Shown here in pieces: positions 7,730 through 16,378 of a DNA stretch of 64,000 nt. The translations under genes were made by a program, and so were the position numbers. Numbering within the stretch: the stretch's first letter is position 1; each line of letters begins with the position of its first letter. This DNA is from Bacillota bacterium (GTDB lineage: Bacteria; Bacillota; Clostridia; Lachnospirales; Lachnospiraceae): contig JAEZJV010000079.1 of the NCBI GenBank assembly GCA_023415635.1, positions 62,001-126,000 of the forward strand. The letters are read 5' to 3'. The notes beneath the pieces were generated by a model that did not search any database, had not been told where the DNA came from, and was given only the letters and a program-made list of their open reading frames with translations.

Positions 7730-8818
7730 ATGAGAAATAGAAAGTTTTTTGTTATATGTCTGATAGTGATTATTCTGGGAGGCTGCAAGAGGGATGACAT
7801 ATCTGATACCAAGTCTCCGACAGAAGGGCCAACGGCTGTTCCGACGGTCACCATAGCTGACACTCCCTCTCCGGCAGTAGAGAAATTACCTACGATTATG
7901 GATTATTATCCAATGGAAGCAGATGTACAATATCAATATGAAGGGGAAGGGAATGAATCTGCCTCATATACAAAATATGTAGAGTTTATTGATGAGAAGA
8001 ACCACCGGCTTCAGACGAGAATACAAAACGATGATACATGTACCGTTCATGTATTAGAAATTAAGGAGGGAACTTTATCAGTTATATATTCTGTATATGA
8101 AGCCTATTACAGAAAGAACTATCTTGATATAGCCAATTTGACTCAGCAGGCTCCTGAGGTTCTTCTGATGGAACCTATCAAGGAGGGAACGAATTGGACG
8201 TTGTCTGACGGTAGAAGGAGAGAAATCACTTCGGTTAATCGCACAGTCGAGACCCCCTATGGAAGCTTTCAGGCTATAGAGGTGACAACGGAAGAAGAGA
8301 ATGCTGTTACCAAGGACTACTATGCTGCCGGGGTGGGACCTATAAAGAGTCTGTATGAAAGCAAGGATATGGCAGACAGCAGAAAGGTAGCTTCAGAACT
8401 TAGCCATGTGAAAAGAGATTCGAGCTTTACTCAAAGCTTACGGTTGTTTTATCCGGACTCGGAGGGAAAAATCAACGAAATAAATACAGAACTGTCCTTT
8501 AAAACAGGGGAGGATGCAGAGGAGAAGCTGGAGGAGATATTTGTCTCAAAGCCCTCGGATAATTATCTGCCCCTTATGAATGAGAATTCTAGGATTAATA
8601 GCTTACTGATTGATTCCGAGGGTGTCCTGAATGCGGATTTTTCCTCAGAATTTATCAAGGGGATGAATCTGGGCTCCGGCTATGAACAGCTTGTACTACA
8701 AAGCTTAGTCAACACCCTGGGCAGGTACTTCCAAACCTTTAGCGTGAGGATTACAATTGATGGAAATACGTATGAATCGGGACATTTTATCATAGATACA
8801 ATGGAAGTATCCCAATAG
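7730..8818 (+). CDS. GerMN-domain lipoprotein
   Basis: A 362-residue secreted lipoprotein. The N-terminus MRNRKFFVICLIVIILGGC is a lipoprotein signal with lipobox LGGC at about residues 16-19, followed by a Thr/Pro-rich linker. The middle (residues 60-210) is a beta-rich domain of unknown type. The C-terminus (about 230-355: RLFYPDSEGKINEI, INSLLIDSEGVLNADFSSEF) matches the GerMN (sporulation and germination) domain, with its LxxxxGxxxVDFSxxF pattern. GerMN domains occur in GerM of Bacillus spore formers, where they act at the outer face of the membrane or spore envelope. ATG 7730 has an AGGAGG site. A role in the cell envelope or sporulation is inference. Confidence 0.82.
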   Translation: MRNRKFFVICLIVIILGGCKRDDISDTKSPTEGPTAVPTVTIADTPSPAVEKLPTIMDYYPMEADVQYQYEGEGNESASYTKYVEFIDEKNHRLQTRIQNDDTCTVHVLEIKEGTLSVIYSVYEAYYRKNYLDIANLTQQAPEVLLMEPIKEGTNWTLSDGRRREITSVNRTVETPYGSFQAIEVTTEEENAVTKDYYAAGVGPIKSLYESKDMADSRKVASELSHVKRDSSFTQSLRLFYPDSEGKINEINTELSFKTGEDAEEKLEEIFVSKPSDNYLPLMNENSRINSLLIDSEGVLNADFSSEFIKGMNLGSGYEQLVLQSLVNTLGRYFQTFSVRITIDGNTYESGHFIIDTMEVSQ

Positions 8819-8838
8819 ATGTATTCCATGGAAATAGC

Positions 8839-8867
8839 TTGACGGAAATCACAAAGAATAGTACAAT
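8839..8867 (+). promoter_or_regulatory. Promoter of the ATC-hydrolase-like gene
   Basis: TTGACG (8839-8844), 17-base spacer, TACAAT (8862-8867). The predicted start, near 8874, falls in the first arm of the hairpin at 8872-8899. Confidence 0.65.
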
Positions 8868-8871
8868 CAAT

Positions 8872-8899
8872 AAAATGCAAGCTGGTGTAGTTGCATTTT
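8872..8899 (+). promoter_or_regulatory. 5'-end hairpin of the ATC-hydrolase-like mRNA
   Basis: AAAATGCAA (8872-8880) pairs perfectly with TTGCATTTT (8891-8899) across a 10-base loop. It would form at the extreme 5' end of the transcript from the promoter at 8839-8867, 25 bases before the start codon. It could stabilise the mRNA or act as an operator palindrome. Confidence 0.5.
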
Positions 8900-8923
8900 A
8901 TTACATTTCAGGGGGGAAGTATC

Positions 8924-9469
8924 ATGGATCAATTACTCATGTCATTCTCCTATCTTACTCCGATGTTTGAGCAGAAATCGGTTGATAGGATGCCTTTAGA
9001 AGAATCGGAAAAAGCAATCGTCAGGGAAATAATTGCCGATTGGGGAAAAACAGATACCGAAGAACTACTAAAGGGAATGTCAGAGAAATACGGCGAGGCA
9101 GCACCGAAGGCTGTCGGAAAATTTATAGCGGAAGGAGTTAAGGAGGATTGGGTTGCTACCGGAAAACGGGAAGCGCACGAGGGAACCGAGCTGCAGGATT
9201 TTATTCGACTGCTCTGGGGTCCGCTTAAGGAACAGGGCTTTGTATATACCTCAGAAACCAGAGGTGAGGATACAGAGTTTCATGTTACAAAATGTCCTCT
9301 GTATGATTTGGCTGAGAAGACCGGTCTTTACGACTGGCTGTATCAATTTGCATGCGCGACAGATTTTTATTCTTCGGTTTCATTCAGTCCAAAAATCAGA
9401 TTTACAAGATCAAAAACCTTGATGGAAGGCTGCGATCATTGCAATCACTGCTATTCCTACAATAGATAA
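8924..9469 (+). CDS. L-2-amino-thiazoline-4-carboxylate hydrolase-like protein
   Basis: A 181-residue soluble protein. ATG 8924 follows GGGGGGAAG; an upstream in-frame TTG at 8891 lies in the hairpin and lacks a site. The pattern VTKCPLYDLAEKTG in the C-terminal half and the cysteine-rich tail (EGCDHCNHCYSYNR) match the ATC-hydrolase-like family common in Clostridia, many members of which are stand-alone and unassigned. The founding Pseudomonas enzyme opens a thiazoline ring in L-cysteine synthesis, but that activity should not be assumed here. The conserved Cys and His residues suggest metal binding (inference). Monocistronic, ending at an inverted repeat shared with the convergent regulator. 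Confidence 0.6.
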   Translation: MDQLLMSFSYLTPMFEQKSVDRMPLEESEKAIVREIIADWGKTDTEELLKGMSEKYGEAAPKAVGKFIAEGVKEDWVATGKREAHEGTELQDFIRLLWGPLKEQGFVYTSETRGEDTEFHVTKCPLYDLAEKTGLYDWLYQFACATDFYSSVSFSPKIRFTRSKTLMEGCDHCNHCYSYNR

Positions 9470-9503
9470 TTGGGGAGTAGGAATAAGATATAAAAATATA
9501 ATC

Positions 9504-9569
9504 AGACTCCGAATAATTCGCCTCACCCGGAAGATAAGCCGGCAGGTATAGAGGAATTATCCGGAGTCT
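9504..9569. terminator. Bidirectional terminator between convergent genes
   Basis: AGACTCCGAATAATTC (9504-9519) pairs with GAATTATCCGGAGTCT (9554-9569), one mismatch in 16, with a 34-base loop. T-rich sequence follows on the minus strand. Confidence 0.65.
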
Positions 9570-9591
9570 TCTTGTAAAGGTGGGATAGGGA

Positions 9592-10344
9592 CTACTTAAC
9601 CCAATAATCCCTGCAGTCCTTAGAACGCTCCATAAAGCCGTATTCGATCAGATATCTGCGTATGGTAGGAAAATCATCATAAATATCCTTTAAGATCTGA
9701 TTTATTTCCTTTTCGGTATATACCTTTCCTTTTGTAAATTGTTCTATTATTTTCTGTAGGGTTACAATCTTTTTCTTTTCCTTCGCCGAGAAAAGCTTCA
9801 GCTTCAGCGGTGACAGGCTGAGAAAGACCGCGGAAAGTATCTTCTCCCTCTCTTCCATTGTGATAACATATCTATCATCTATCATATTAGCTCCTTCATG
9901 TATCGGAATCAAAGCATCCTTACCAGACGGTGTTCCTTCTGTCGCCAGCTCGTACAGGGATAGATAAAGCTTTGCCTGCTTTGCTTTTTCACGAAAGCTG
10001 AACTTCTGATGTCTTACAGTCGAGGCTGTTATTCCCAGCTTTTGTGCAATGACTTGGTCGGGAAGACCGCTGTGGATCAGATTTAATAATTCCTTCTGTT
10101 TCTCTGTAATGGTATTATACTTACTGTCACTTCTCAAAAGGTGCCCAAACATTCCTCCATGGGATTGCTCTACATGCATCCGGACGGCATGCTGGGCATC
10201 AAAATATCGTTCTCCGAGCTTGAAGATCTCCCCTTCAGCAAAATGCTCTCCACAGAGCATGCAGCAATGGGAGTGGGTGGTCGGTTCATAATAGCTGCCT
10301 TTCTTTATTGCTTCAATCGGATATTCATCAAGGTTGGCATTCAT
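9592..10344 (-). CDS. DUF2087 transcriptional regulator with LuxR-type HTH
   Basis: A 250-residue putative regulator. The N-terminus (residues 22-65) has a CCMLCGEHF...H...H pattern that looks like a small zinc-binding module. Residues about 80-125 form a LuxR/FixJ-type helix-turn-helix (ITEKQKELLNLIHSGLPDQVIAQKLGITASTVRHQ). The C-terminus (185-250, KIVTLQKIIEQFTKGKVYTE...DDFPTIRRYLIEYGFM) is DUF2087, a domain attached to DNA-binding domains in Firmicutes. Start ATG 10344 has AGGAG five bases upstream. It is divergent from the orphan membrane protein at 10531; target genes are unknown. Confidence 0.82.
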   Translation of the reverse strand: MNANLDEYPIEAIKKGSYYEPTTHSHCCMLCGEHFAEGEIFKLGERYFDAQHAVRMHVEQSHGGMFGHLLRSDSKYNTITEKQKELLNLIHSGLPDQVIAQKLGITASTVRHQKFSFREKAKQAKLYLSLYELATEGTPSGKDALIPIHEGANMIDDRYVITMEEREKILSAVFLSLSPLKLKLFSAKEKKKIVTLQKIIEQFTKGKVYTEKEINQILKDIYDDFPTIRRYLIEYGFMERSKDCRDYWVK

Positions 10345-10465
10345 AATAACTCCTGTTCTAAATAATAAACATATTATAACTAAGTTTATTTAAAATGTCA
10401 ACAGTAAAGTCATATGTTGTGTGGATACCCGGATGCAGCTGTGTATGATATTTGATGGAGAATTG

Positions 10466-10473
10466 ATATAATA
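10466..10473 (+). promoter_or_regulatory. Extended -10 element upstream of 10531 gene
   Basis: TGATATAAT gives an extended -10 (TATAAT at 10468-10473) without a good -35. It lies in the 186-base divergent region between the DUF2087 regulator and the membrane protein gene, so the regulator could act here. Confidence 0.4.
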
Positions 10474-10530
10474 GAGACTGAGCAGAAAGAACATAAAAGA
10501 CTTGAAACACATACTAGCGGATGTTAAAAT

Positions 10531-12189
10531 ATGGTGGAGGATAGATTTGATGATTATGAGGCGCCCGGTTTTACAGGCAGATTAAGAGCTGGAATGAAAG
10601 GAAATGCAAGAATGAGTGATAAGAGAAACAGGAGAAGCGCCAGCTGGGGAATTATTGTGGTGGTGGTTGTCCTGATTATGTATACAATAGCCTGTTATGT
10701 CATTATAGATCGCTATTCCGGTAAAGCTGCTGAGGATGGCGATAATTTCAGGAAGGAATTGATTGCAGTTACCTTGGATCATATGACCGCGTTGCCGCTA
10801 CCTGATTCGGATGCATCGGTAGAATGGGAGTGTGGGACCCTTTATAGTAATATTTCAAAAACCGATATGGAGGCATATTTAAGCAGATTATCGGATGCAG
10901 GCTGGAAGAACTATAATGGTAAGACACCAAATCGTACAGTCCCCTTAGGGACTACAGAGTATGAGCTGGTAAACGGCGATCATTTGCTTCAGCTGATCAC
11001 TTATTTTAAGGATCCCGATGTCGCTTTTTATAACAGTATTCTTGTGTATTATGATGATAGCATCTCTGTCAGCGAGCTAAAAGCCAGAAGGAATGCCATG
11101 ACGAAAGAAGCTGCTCTTCCCCTTATCCAGCACCAGGTGGATGAATTGTCCAGACAGGGTAAAATTTCCGATAATAAAGACAAGGTTACCGGTTTACTTG
11201 AGATAGATATTGATAAGGGCTTTGACAGATTGCAGCTACAGGCCTTTTGTGCATACAGTGACTTGGGTTTTACAGGATGTTTTCTTGTCCGGAACGGGAT
11301 TGTAACTTTTGTACCGGGGAATCTGGCAAATTCCCATGTTCTGGATGTTGATCAGGATGGAAAGTATGAGATACTTGATGCCTATGATTCCTGGAAGGGG
11401 AACACTTACAGACTGGAATTGGTTGTATATGAGTATGTGAATCCGAATTCCGTTCATTCTCTCACCGAGCTTCTGAGACAGAAATACTATACCTGCCTCG
11501 TTCCAAGCAATGGCTATGATGATATTAAGCTGAATATGGACCGCGCTGATTCTGTGACATTGATCGGAGAAACCAAGGATTACGGAAAACTTCAGGTGGT
11601 CAATGGAAGCATTATCATAACCGGAGAGGAAGCCGAAAGCCTTCTGAACTGGTCGGATTCCTTCGATCAAAGTCGATTGAGTTCAATAGAAAAGGAAATA
11701 CCGGATACTCCTCCGCAAATCAAAATCAGTCTTGATACCTTGAAGCTGAATTATATCATTCGGATGTCGGACTGGGAAGGCAGGACTGAAGCGACAGAGA
11801 TCAGTAAACTGGTTGAAGCTTTTGATTCTACGTATCCGACGACATCGCTGATCAGCCTGGAGAAAGCCTCTGTGAATGAAAGCACACACAGAATAACCTT
11901 GGACTTCGGAAGGTATATGCCGGATAGTGTTTTAGTTTATGATGCCATGCTGAGCGAAAGCAATACATTACGTTACAATATGAATTCGGAACAGCTGGTT
12001 CAGATCATGGATGACAGCAGGTTATCCTTTCCGCTTTCCCAGCATTTTGCTTATTACCTCAGTTCCGACTCCAAGGATTATGAGAAGGAATGGAGAAGAT
12101 TGTTCCAGATTGTCTGCAGGTGGAATAACAAGGAATGTACCTATGTCTTTTTATTGAATACGAAGGGTAAGTCTTTGATGGGAAATTAG
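10531..12189 (+). CDS. Uncharacterised single-pass membrane protein
   Basis: I do not recognise the family. The 552-residue product has a basic N-terminal tail, one membrane helix at about residues 39-62 (WGIIVVVVVLIMYTIACYVI) and a long extracytoplasmic part of about 490 residues with no cysteine-rich or repeat signature. Residues 170-270 (DNKDKVTGLLEIDIDKG..., HVLDVDQDGKYEILDAYDSW) contain a D-x-D-x-D-G-like loop similar to Ca-binding or FG-GAP-type sequences. The start is uncertain: ATG 10531 has no ribosome site, while ATG 10612 has AAAGGA about 9 bases before it and would still keep the membrane helix. It is divergent from the DUF2087 regulator. Confidence 0.6.
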   Translation: MVEDRFDDYEAPGFTGRLRAGMKGNARMSDKRNRRSASWGIIVVVVVLIMYTIACYVIIDRYSGKAAEDGDNFRKELIAVTLDHMTALPLPDSDASVEWECGTLYSNISKTDMEAYLSRLSDAGWKNYNGKTPNRTVPLGTTEYELVNGDHLLQLITYFKDPDVAFYNSILVYYDDSISVSELKARRNAMTKEAALPLIQHQVDELSRQGKISDNKDKVTGLLEIDIDKGFDRLQLQAFCAYSDLGFTGCFLVRNGIVTFVPGNLANSHVLDVDQDGKYEILDAYDSWKGNTYRLELVVYEYVNPNSVHSLTELLRQKYYTCLVPSNGYDDIKLNMDRADSVTLIGETKDYGKLQVVNGSIIITGEEAESLLNWSDSFDQSRLSSIEKEIPDTPPQIKISLDTLKLNYIIRMSDWEGRTEATEISKLVEAFDSTYPTTSLISLEKASVNESTHRITLDFGRYMPDSVLVYDAMLSESNTLRYNMNSEQLVQIMDDSRLSFPLSQHFAYYLSSDSKDYEKEWRRLFQIVCRWNNKECTYVFLLNTKGKSLMGN

Positions 12190-12211
12190 CAAAAGAATCT
12201 AAAATTCCATA

Positions 12212-12240
12212 TTTACATATCATGAATAATGAGATATAAT
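12212..12240 (+). promoter_or_regulatory. Strong promoter upstream of hydE leader RNA
   Basis: TTTACA (12212-12217), 17-base spacer, consensus TATAAT (12235-12240). Predicted start about 12247. Confidence 0.7.
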
Positions 12241-12246
12241 TGTTAA

Positions 12247-12442
12247 ATAAATAACATAATATGCGTTCTGACAACAAGGGTGCGCCCGAGTTTAAGGCGG
12301 AGTATAGAGACCAATATCTGAAATTCGTATCAAAGTGATCTTACGCTGTTAGCTGTATTTTGCTGAAACCGAAGATTACCCTGACCGTATTCCTTCGGAT
12401 TTTATTACTATCCTTGTGCCTTTGGGCACAGGGATTTTTTTT
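12247..12442 (+). ncRNA. Unidentified leader RNA or small RNA upstream of hydE
   Basis: About 195 bases between a strong promoter and a strong terminator contain no ORF with a ribosome site. Local stems are visible: CGCC/GGCG (12283-12286 with 12296-12299), CCGAAG/CTTCGG (12369-12374 with 12393-12398) and the terminator. The 5' segment ACAAGG (12274-12279) can also pair with CCTTGT of the terminator's left arm (12412-12417), a possible antiterminator. hydE starts 85 bases after the terminator. Size and layout fit either a riboswitch-type attenuator of hydEGF or a free small RNA such as 6S. I do not recognise a known class. This fills the 12190-12526 non-coding stretch. Confidence 0.5.
12410..12442 (+). 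terminator. Terminator of the hydE leader RNA
   Basis: ATCCTTGTGCC (12410-12420), loop TTT, GGGCACAGGGAT, then eight T. Strong Rho-independent terminator with one G-U pair. Confidence 0.88.
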
Positions 12443-12526
12443 GCCGTGATTTGTCTTAAGATAGGCAGGAGAACGCAATAAAGTAAAGCTATTATAGTAA
12501 AATCTATGGGAAGGCAGGATTAGGGC

Positions 12527-13576
12527 ATGGATGATATAAGACGCCTGATTACGCGGCTAGAGGAGCAGAGAATCCTATCAAAGGAGGAATTCACAGCATT
12601 ACTGTCAAATATCAATAAGGAAGATATGGCATATCTTCGGGAAAGAGCAAGAGCTGTTGCAAAGAACAGCTTTCAAAACAAGATATATACCCGTGGATTG
12701 ATCGAATTTACAAATTACTGCAGGAATGACTGCTTCTATTGTGGGATACGTAGAAGCAACCGGGCAGTGAAGCGTTACCGCCTGACGAAGGAAGAAATCC
12801 TGGATTGTTGCAGGGAAGGCTATGAGCTTGGTTTTCGGACCTTTGTGCTTCAGGGTGGTGAGGACGGTAGCTACACGGATGATGTTTTAATTGATGTTGT
12901 CGCTTCAATAAAGAAAGCCTATCCGGATTGCGCATTGACGCTCTCAATAGGAGAAAGAAGCTATGAGAGCTATCAGAAGCTGTATCGGGCGGGGGCTGAC
13001 CGCTACCTGTTGAGACATGAGACGGCAAATGAAGAGCATTATACCAGGCTGCATCCGGATAATTTAAGCTTAAGAAATAGAAAAGATTGTCTAATTAATT
13101 TGAAGAAAATTGGTTTTCAGGTGGGGGCAGGCTTTATGGTGGGATCCCCTTATCAGACCCTGGAGAATATTGCTGAAGACCTGATCTTTATAAAGGAGCT
13201 TTCGCCGGAGATGGTTGGAATTGGACCCTTCCTGCCTCATCATGAAACCCCCTTTGCCGACGAGCCAAAGGGTTCTCTGGAACTGACTCTCATTTTGATC
13301 AGTATGATTAGGTTGATGCTGCCGGATGCATTAATTCCTGCCACAACAGCGCTCGGGACCATCCATCCGAAGGGCAGAGAGGAAGGGATACTGTCCGGTG
13401 CTAATGTTATAATGCCGAATTTGTCCCCTACTAAAGTCAGGAAGCATTATGCGCTATATGATAATAAAATCTGTACCGGTGATGAAGCAGCAGAATGCCG
13501 TTTTTGCCTTGAACGCAGGATGAAGGAAATCGGCTATGAACTCACAGTGAGCAGAGGAGACCACAGATATTTTTGA
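12527..13576 (+). CDS. hydE: [FeFe]-hydrogenase maturase HydE (radical SAM)
   Basis: Radical-SAM enzyme needed to build the H-cluster of [FeFe]-hydrogenase; with HydG and HydF it makes the 2Fe subcluster and is implicated in the bridging dithiolate step. The 349-residue protein carries the cluster motif CRNDCFYCGIR at about residues 64-74 (C-x3-C-x2-C), then GGEDG and a full TIM barrel. The C-terminal CRFCLERRMKEIGY tail matches HydE. It is the first gene of hydE-hydG-hydF, with 20 bases to the next gene. The leader RNA at 12247-12442 suggests regulated transcription. The catalytic hydrogenase is not in the window. Confidence 0.93.
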   Translation: MDDIRRLITRLEEQRILSKEEFTALLSNINKEDMAYLRERARAVAKNSFQNKIYTRGLIEFTNYCRNDCFYCGIRRSNRAVKRYRLTKEEILDCCREGYELGFRTFVLQGGEDGSYTDDVLIDVVASIKKAYPDCALTLSIGERSYESYQKLYRAGADRYLLRHETANEEHYTRLHPDNLSLRNRKDCLINLKKIGFQVGAGFMVGSPYQTLENIAEDLIFIKELSPEMVGIGPFLPHHETPFADEPKGSLELTLILISMIRLMLPDALIPATTALGTIHPKGREEGILSGANVIMPNLSPTKVRKHYALYDNKICTGDEAAECRFCLERRMKEIGYELTVSRGDHRYF

Positions 13577-13596
13577 ATATAGAGGAAGAAGGAATA

Positions 13597-15021
13597 ATGA
13601 TGATGTATGATGTAAAATCGAGAAAAGCAGAGGAATTTATTAATCATGAAGAAATTCTGGAGACACTGCAATATGCCAAAAAAAATAAGAACAATCGGGA
13701 GTTGATTGACAGTATCTTAAAAAAGGCCGAAGCATGCAAGGGTATTACCCACAGAGAGGCTTCTGTGCTGCTGGAGTGTGACATGGAGGAGGTGGTGCAG
13801 AGAATGTTCGATCTGGCCGTAAGGATTAAGGAGAAGTTCTACGGCAACCGTATCGTGATGTTTGCACCGCTTTATCTCTCCAATTACTGTGTCAACGGAT
13901 GCGTGTACTGTCCTTATCATTATGTGAATAAGCATATACCAAGAAAGAAGCTGACCCAGGAGGAGATCCGCCGGGAGGTAATTGCCCTTCAGGATATGGG
14001 TCATAAGCGTCTGGCATTGGAGGCAGGAGAAGATCCTGTGAATAATCCACTGGAATATATTCTGGAAAGTATCCGCACTATTTACTCCATCAAACATAAG
14101 AACGGGGCCATTCGCCGGGTAAATGTCAATATAGCAGCAACTTCGGTGGAGGACTACAGGAAGCTAAAGGAAGCCGGAATCGGTACTTATATTCTCTTCC
14201 AGGAAACCTATCATAAGGAAAATTATGAAAAGCTCCATCCCACAGGTCCTAAGCATAATTATGCTTATCATACGGAGGCTATGGACCGTGCTATGGAAGC
14301 AGGGATTGATGATGTCGGCTTAGGGGTTTTATATGGTCTGAATATGTACCGTTATGATCTTGTAGGAATTCTGATGCATGCGGAACACCTGGAAGCAGCT
14401 ATGGGTGTCGGACCCCATACCATCAGTGTTCCCCGTATCCGCCCGGCCGAAGATATAGACCCAAATTCCTTCAAGGATTCCATATCGGATGAAATCTTTG
14501 AGAAGATTGTTGCAATTCTCCGAATTGCAGTACCCTATACCGGAATTATCGTATCTACAAGAGAATCTAAGAAGAGCAGGGAGAAGGTATTGAAGCTGGG
14601 TGTATCCCAGATCAGCGGGGGCTCCAAGACCAGCGTAGGTGGCTATGCCTCCTCCGAGCCGGAGGATGAGAGTTCTGCCCAGTTTGATGTAGAGGATACC
14701 CGAACCCTGGACGAGATCGTCAATTGGCTTCTTGACCAGGGACACATTCCTAGCTTCTGCACTGCCTGTTACCGCGAGGGAAGGACCGGAGACCGCTTTA
14801 TGCAGCTGGTTAAGTCAGGGCAGATCGCAAATTGCTGTCAACCGAATGCTCTGATAACTTTGAAGGAATATCTGGAGGATTATGCTTCTCCGGACACGAA
14901 GATGAAGGGAGAAGCACTTATAGAGGAAGAGCTGCTCCATATTCCGAATGAGAAGGTTCATCTGATGGCGAAGGAAAATCTTGAAAAGATAGCGAACGGC
15001 AGCAGGGATTTCAGATTTTAG
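13597..15021 (+). CDS. hydG: [FeFe]-hydrogenase maturase HydG (radical SAM tyrosine lyase)
   Basis: Cleaves tyrosine to supply the CO and CN ligands of the H-cluster. The 474-residue protein has the radical-SAM motif CVNGCVYC at about 100-107 and the C-terminal CTACYREGRTGDRFM motif that holds the second, CO/CN-forming cluster. Length and both cysteine sets match intact HydG. I chose ATG 13597 because AGGAAGAAGGA precedes it; a TTG at 13573 that overlaps hydE is unlikely. A small hairpin (TACTTGAT/ATCAAGTA, 15058-15078) lies in the 104-base gap before hydF. Confidence 0.95.
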   Translation: MMMYDVKSRKAEEFINHEEILETLQYAKKNKNNRELIDSILKKAEACKGITHREASVLLECDMEEVVQRMFDLAVRIKEKFYGNRIVMFAPLYLSNYCVNGCVYCPYHYVNKHIPRKKLTQEEIRREVIALQDMGHKRLALEAGEDPVNNPLEYILESIRTIYSIKHKNGAIRRVNVNIAATSVEDYRKLKEAGIGTYILFQETYHKENYEKLHPTGPKHNYAYHTEAMDRAMEAGIDDVGLGVLYGLNMYRYDLVGILMHAEHLEAAMGVGPHTISVPRIRPAEDIDPNSFKDSISDEIFEKIVAILRIAVPYTGIIVSTRESKKSREKVLKLGVSQISGGSKTSVGGYASSEPEDESSAQFDVEDTRTLDEIVNWLLDQGHIPSFCTACYREGRTGDRFMQLVKSGQIANCCQPNALITLKEYLEDYASPDTKMKGEALIEEELLHIPNEKVHLMAKENLEKIANGSRDFRF

Positions 15022-15125
15022 CTATAATGATATAGCACAATTATGGTAACTGGTCTATACTTGATTAAGGATCAAGTACTATTTACCAAGAAACAGAGTA
15101 GTGTAATCTATGGGAGGACAAATGC

Positions 15126-16319
15126 ATGAGTTTAAATAATACACCGAGAGCGAATCAGCTTCATATCGGTATTTTCGGTAAGAGAAACAGTGGTAAGTCG
15201 ACTTTGATCAATGCCTTGACCGGTCATAATACGGCTCTGGTATCGGATGTGGCAGGAACCACAACAGACCCGGTTTATAAGACAATTGAAATCTATGGAA
15301 TAGGCCCTTGTGTGTTGATTGATACAGCCGGTTTTGATGACACGGGAGCTCTCGGTCATATGCGTGTGGAAAAGACCAGGCTTGCCATGGAGAAGACAGA
15401 CATTGCCTTGATTGTCTGCAGTGAAGAGGATATCACTCAGGAGCTTGAGTGGGCAAGGGCTTTCAAGGAACATAAGGCAGCGGTTGTAATGGTTATCAAT
15501 AAAATTGATCAGATCAGCAATACGGATAAAATCAGGAATAAAATCTTTGAAGCGATGAAGGAGGAACCAATTAAGATCAGTGCTATCTCGAAGCTTGGCA
15601 TTGAGAAGATCAGAGAAGAAATCATCCGAAAGCTTCCTGAGGAATTCGATGCAAAAAGCATCACTGGTGATCTGGTTGAAGAAGGAGATACCGTACTGTT
15701 GGTTATGCCCCAGGATATTCAGGCACCGAAGGGACGCTTGATTCTACCCCAGGTACAGACCCTTCGTGAGTTGTTGGATAAAAAATGTCTCGTACTCAGC
15801 AGTACAGCAGATAAATATGAAGCAGCTCTTGCAAGCATGACGAAGCCGCCGAAATTGATTATTACCGATTCACAGGTATTTCAGATGGTATATGAAAAGA
15901 AGCCGAAGGAAAGCCTGCTTACATCCTTCTCAGTACTGTACGCCAGTTATAAAGGAGATATCGATTACTTTGTAAAGAGTGCCGTAGTACTTGATCGGCT
16001 GAAAGAGAATTCAAGAGTTCTGATTGCAGAAGCCTGTACCCATGTTCCTTTAGAGGAGGATATCGGCAGGGAGAAGCTGCCAAGGATGCTTCGCAGGAAG
16101 GTCGGAGAAGGGCTGACAATTGACAATGTGAGTGGTAATGATTATCCTAAGGACCTATCAGGATATGATCTGATTATTCAATGCGGCGCCTGTATGTTTA
16201 ATCGCAAGTATGTCATGAGCAGGGTGGAGCAGGCAAAGAGCCAGAAGGTACCTATGACAAATTATGGAATTACAATAGCTTATCTGACAGATATCCTTGA
16301 TAAATTGGCTTTGACCTGA
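15126..16319 (+). CDS. hydF: [FeFe]-hydrogenase maturase GTPase HydF
   Basis: GTPase scaffold that carries the assembled 2Fe precluster to apo-hydrogenase. The 397-residue protein has an N-terminal Era/TrmE-like G domain: P-loop GKRNSGKST (about 18-26), G2 threonine, DTAG and NKID. The C-terminal half has the cluster ligands C-x-H (ACTH, about 305) and CGAC (about 357). The residue before CGAC is Gln where many HydF have His, a variation known to be tolerated. ATG 15126 follows GGGAGGAC. Last gene of the maturation set. Confidence 0.94.
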   Translation: MSLNNTPRANQLHIGIFGKRNSGKSTLINALTGHNTALVSDVAGTTTDPVYKTIEIYGIGPCVLIDTAGFDDTGALGHMRVEKTRLAMEKTDIALIVCSEEDITQELEWARAFKEHKAAVVMVINKIDQISNTDKIRNKIFEAMKEEPIKISAISKLGIEKIREEIIRKLPEEFDAKSITGDLVEEGDTVLLVMPQDIQAPKGRLILPQVQTLRELLDKKCLVLSSTADKYEAALASMTKPPKLIITDSQVFQMVYEKKPKESLLTSFSVLYASYKGDIDYFVKSAVVLDRLKENSRVLIAEACTHVPLEEDIGREKLPRMLRRKVGEGLTIDNVSGNDYPKDLSGYDLIIQCGACMFNRKYVMSRVEQAKSQKVPMTNYGITIAYLTDILDKLALT

Positions 16320-16378
16320 TCATCTCCTGATATTCTGTCACAGAATTTACTTGGGAAGGGAAGGTTTAACAAATCACA

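Noticed and set aside
12279..12290. GGTGCGCCCGAG in the hydE leader as a group II intron 5' end
   Set aside because: Only eight matching bases, no further domain I sequence and no link with the intron fragment at 63202.
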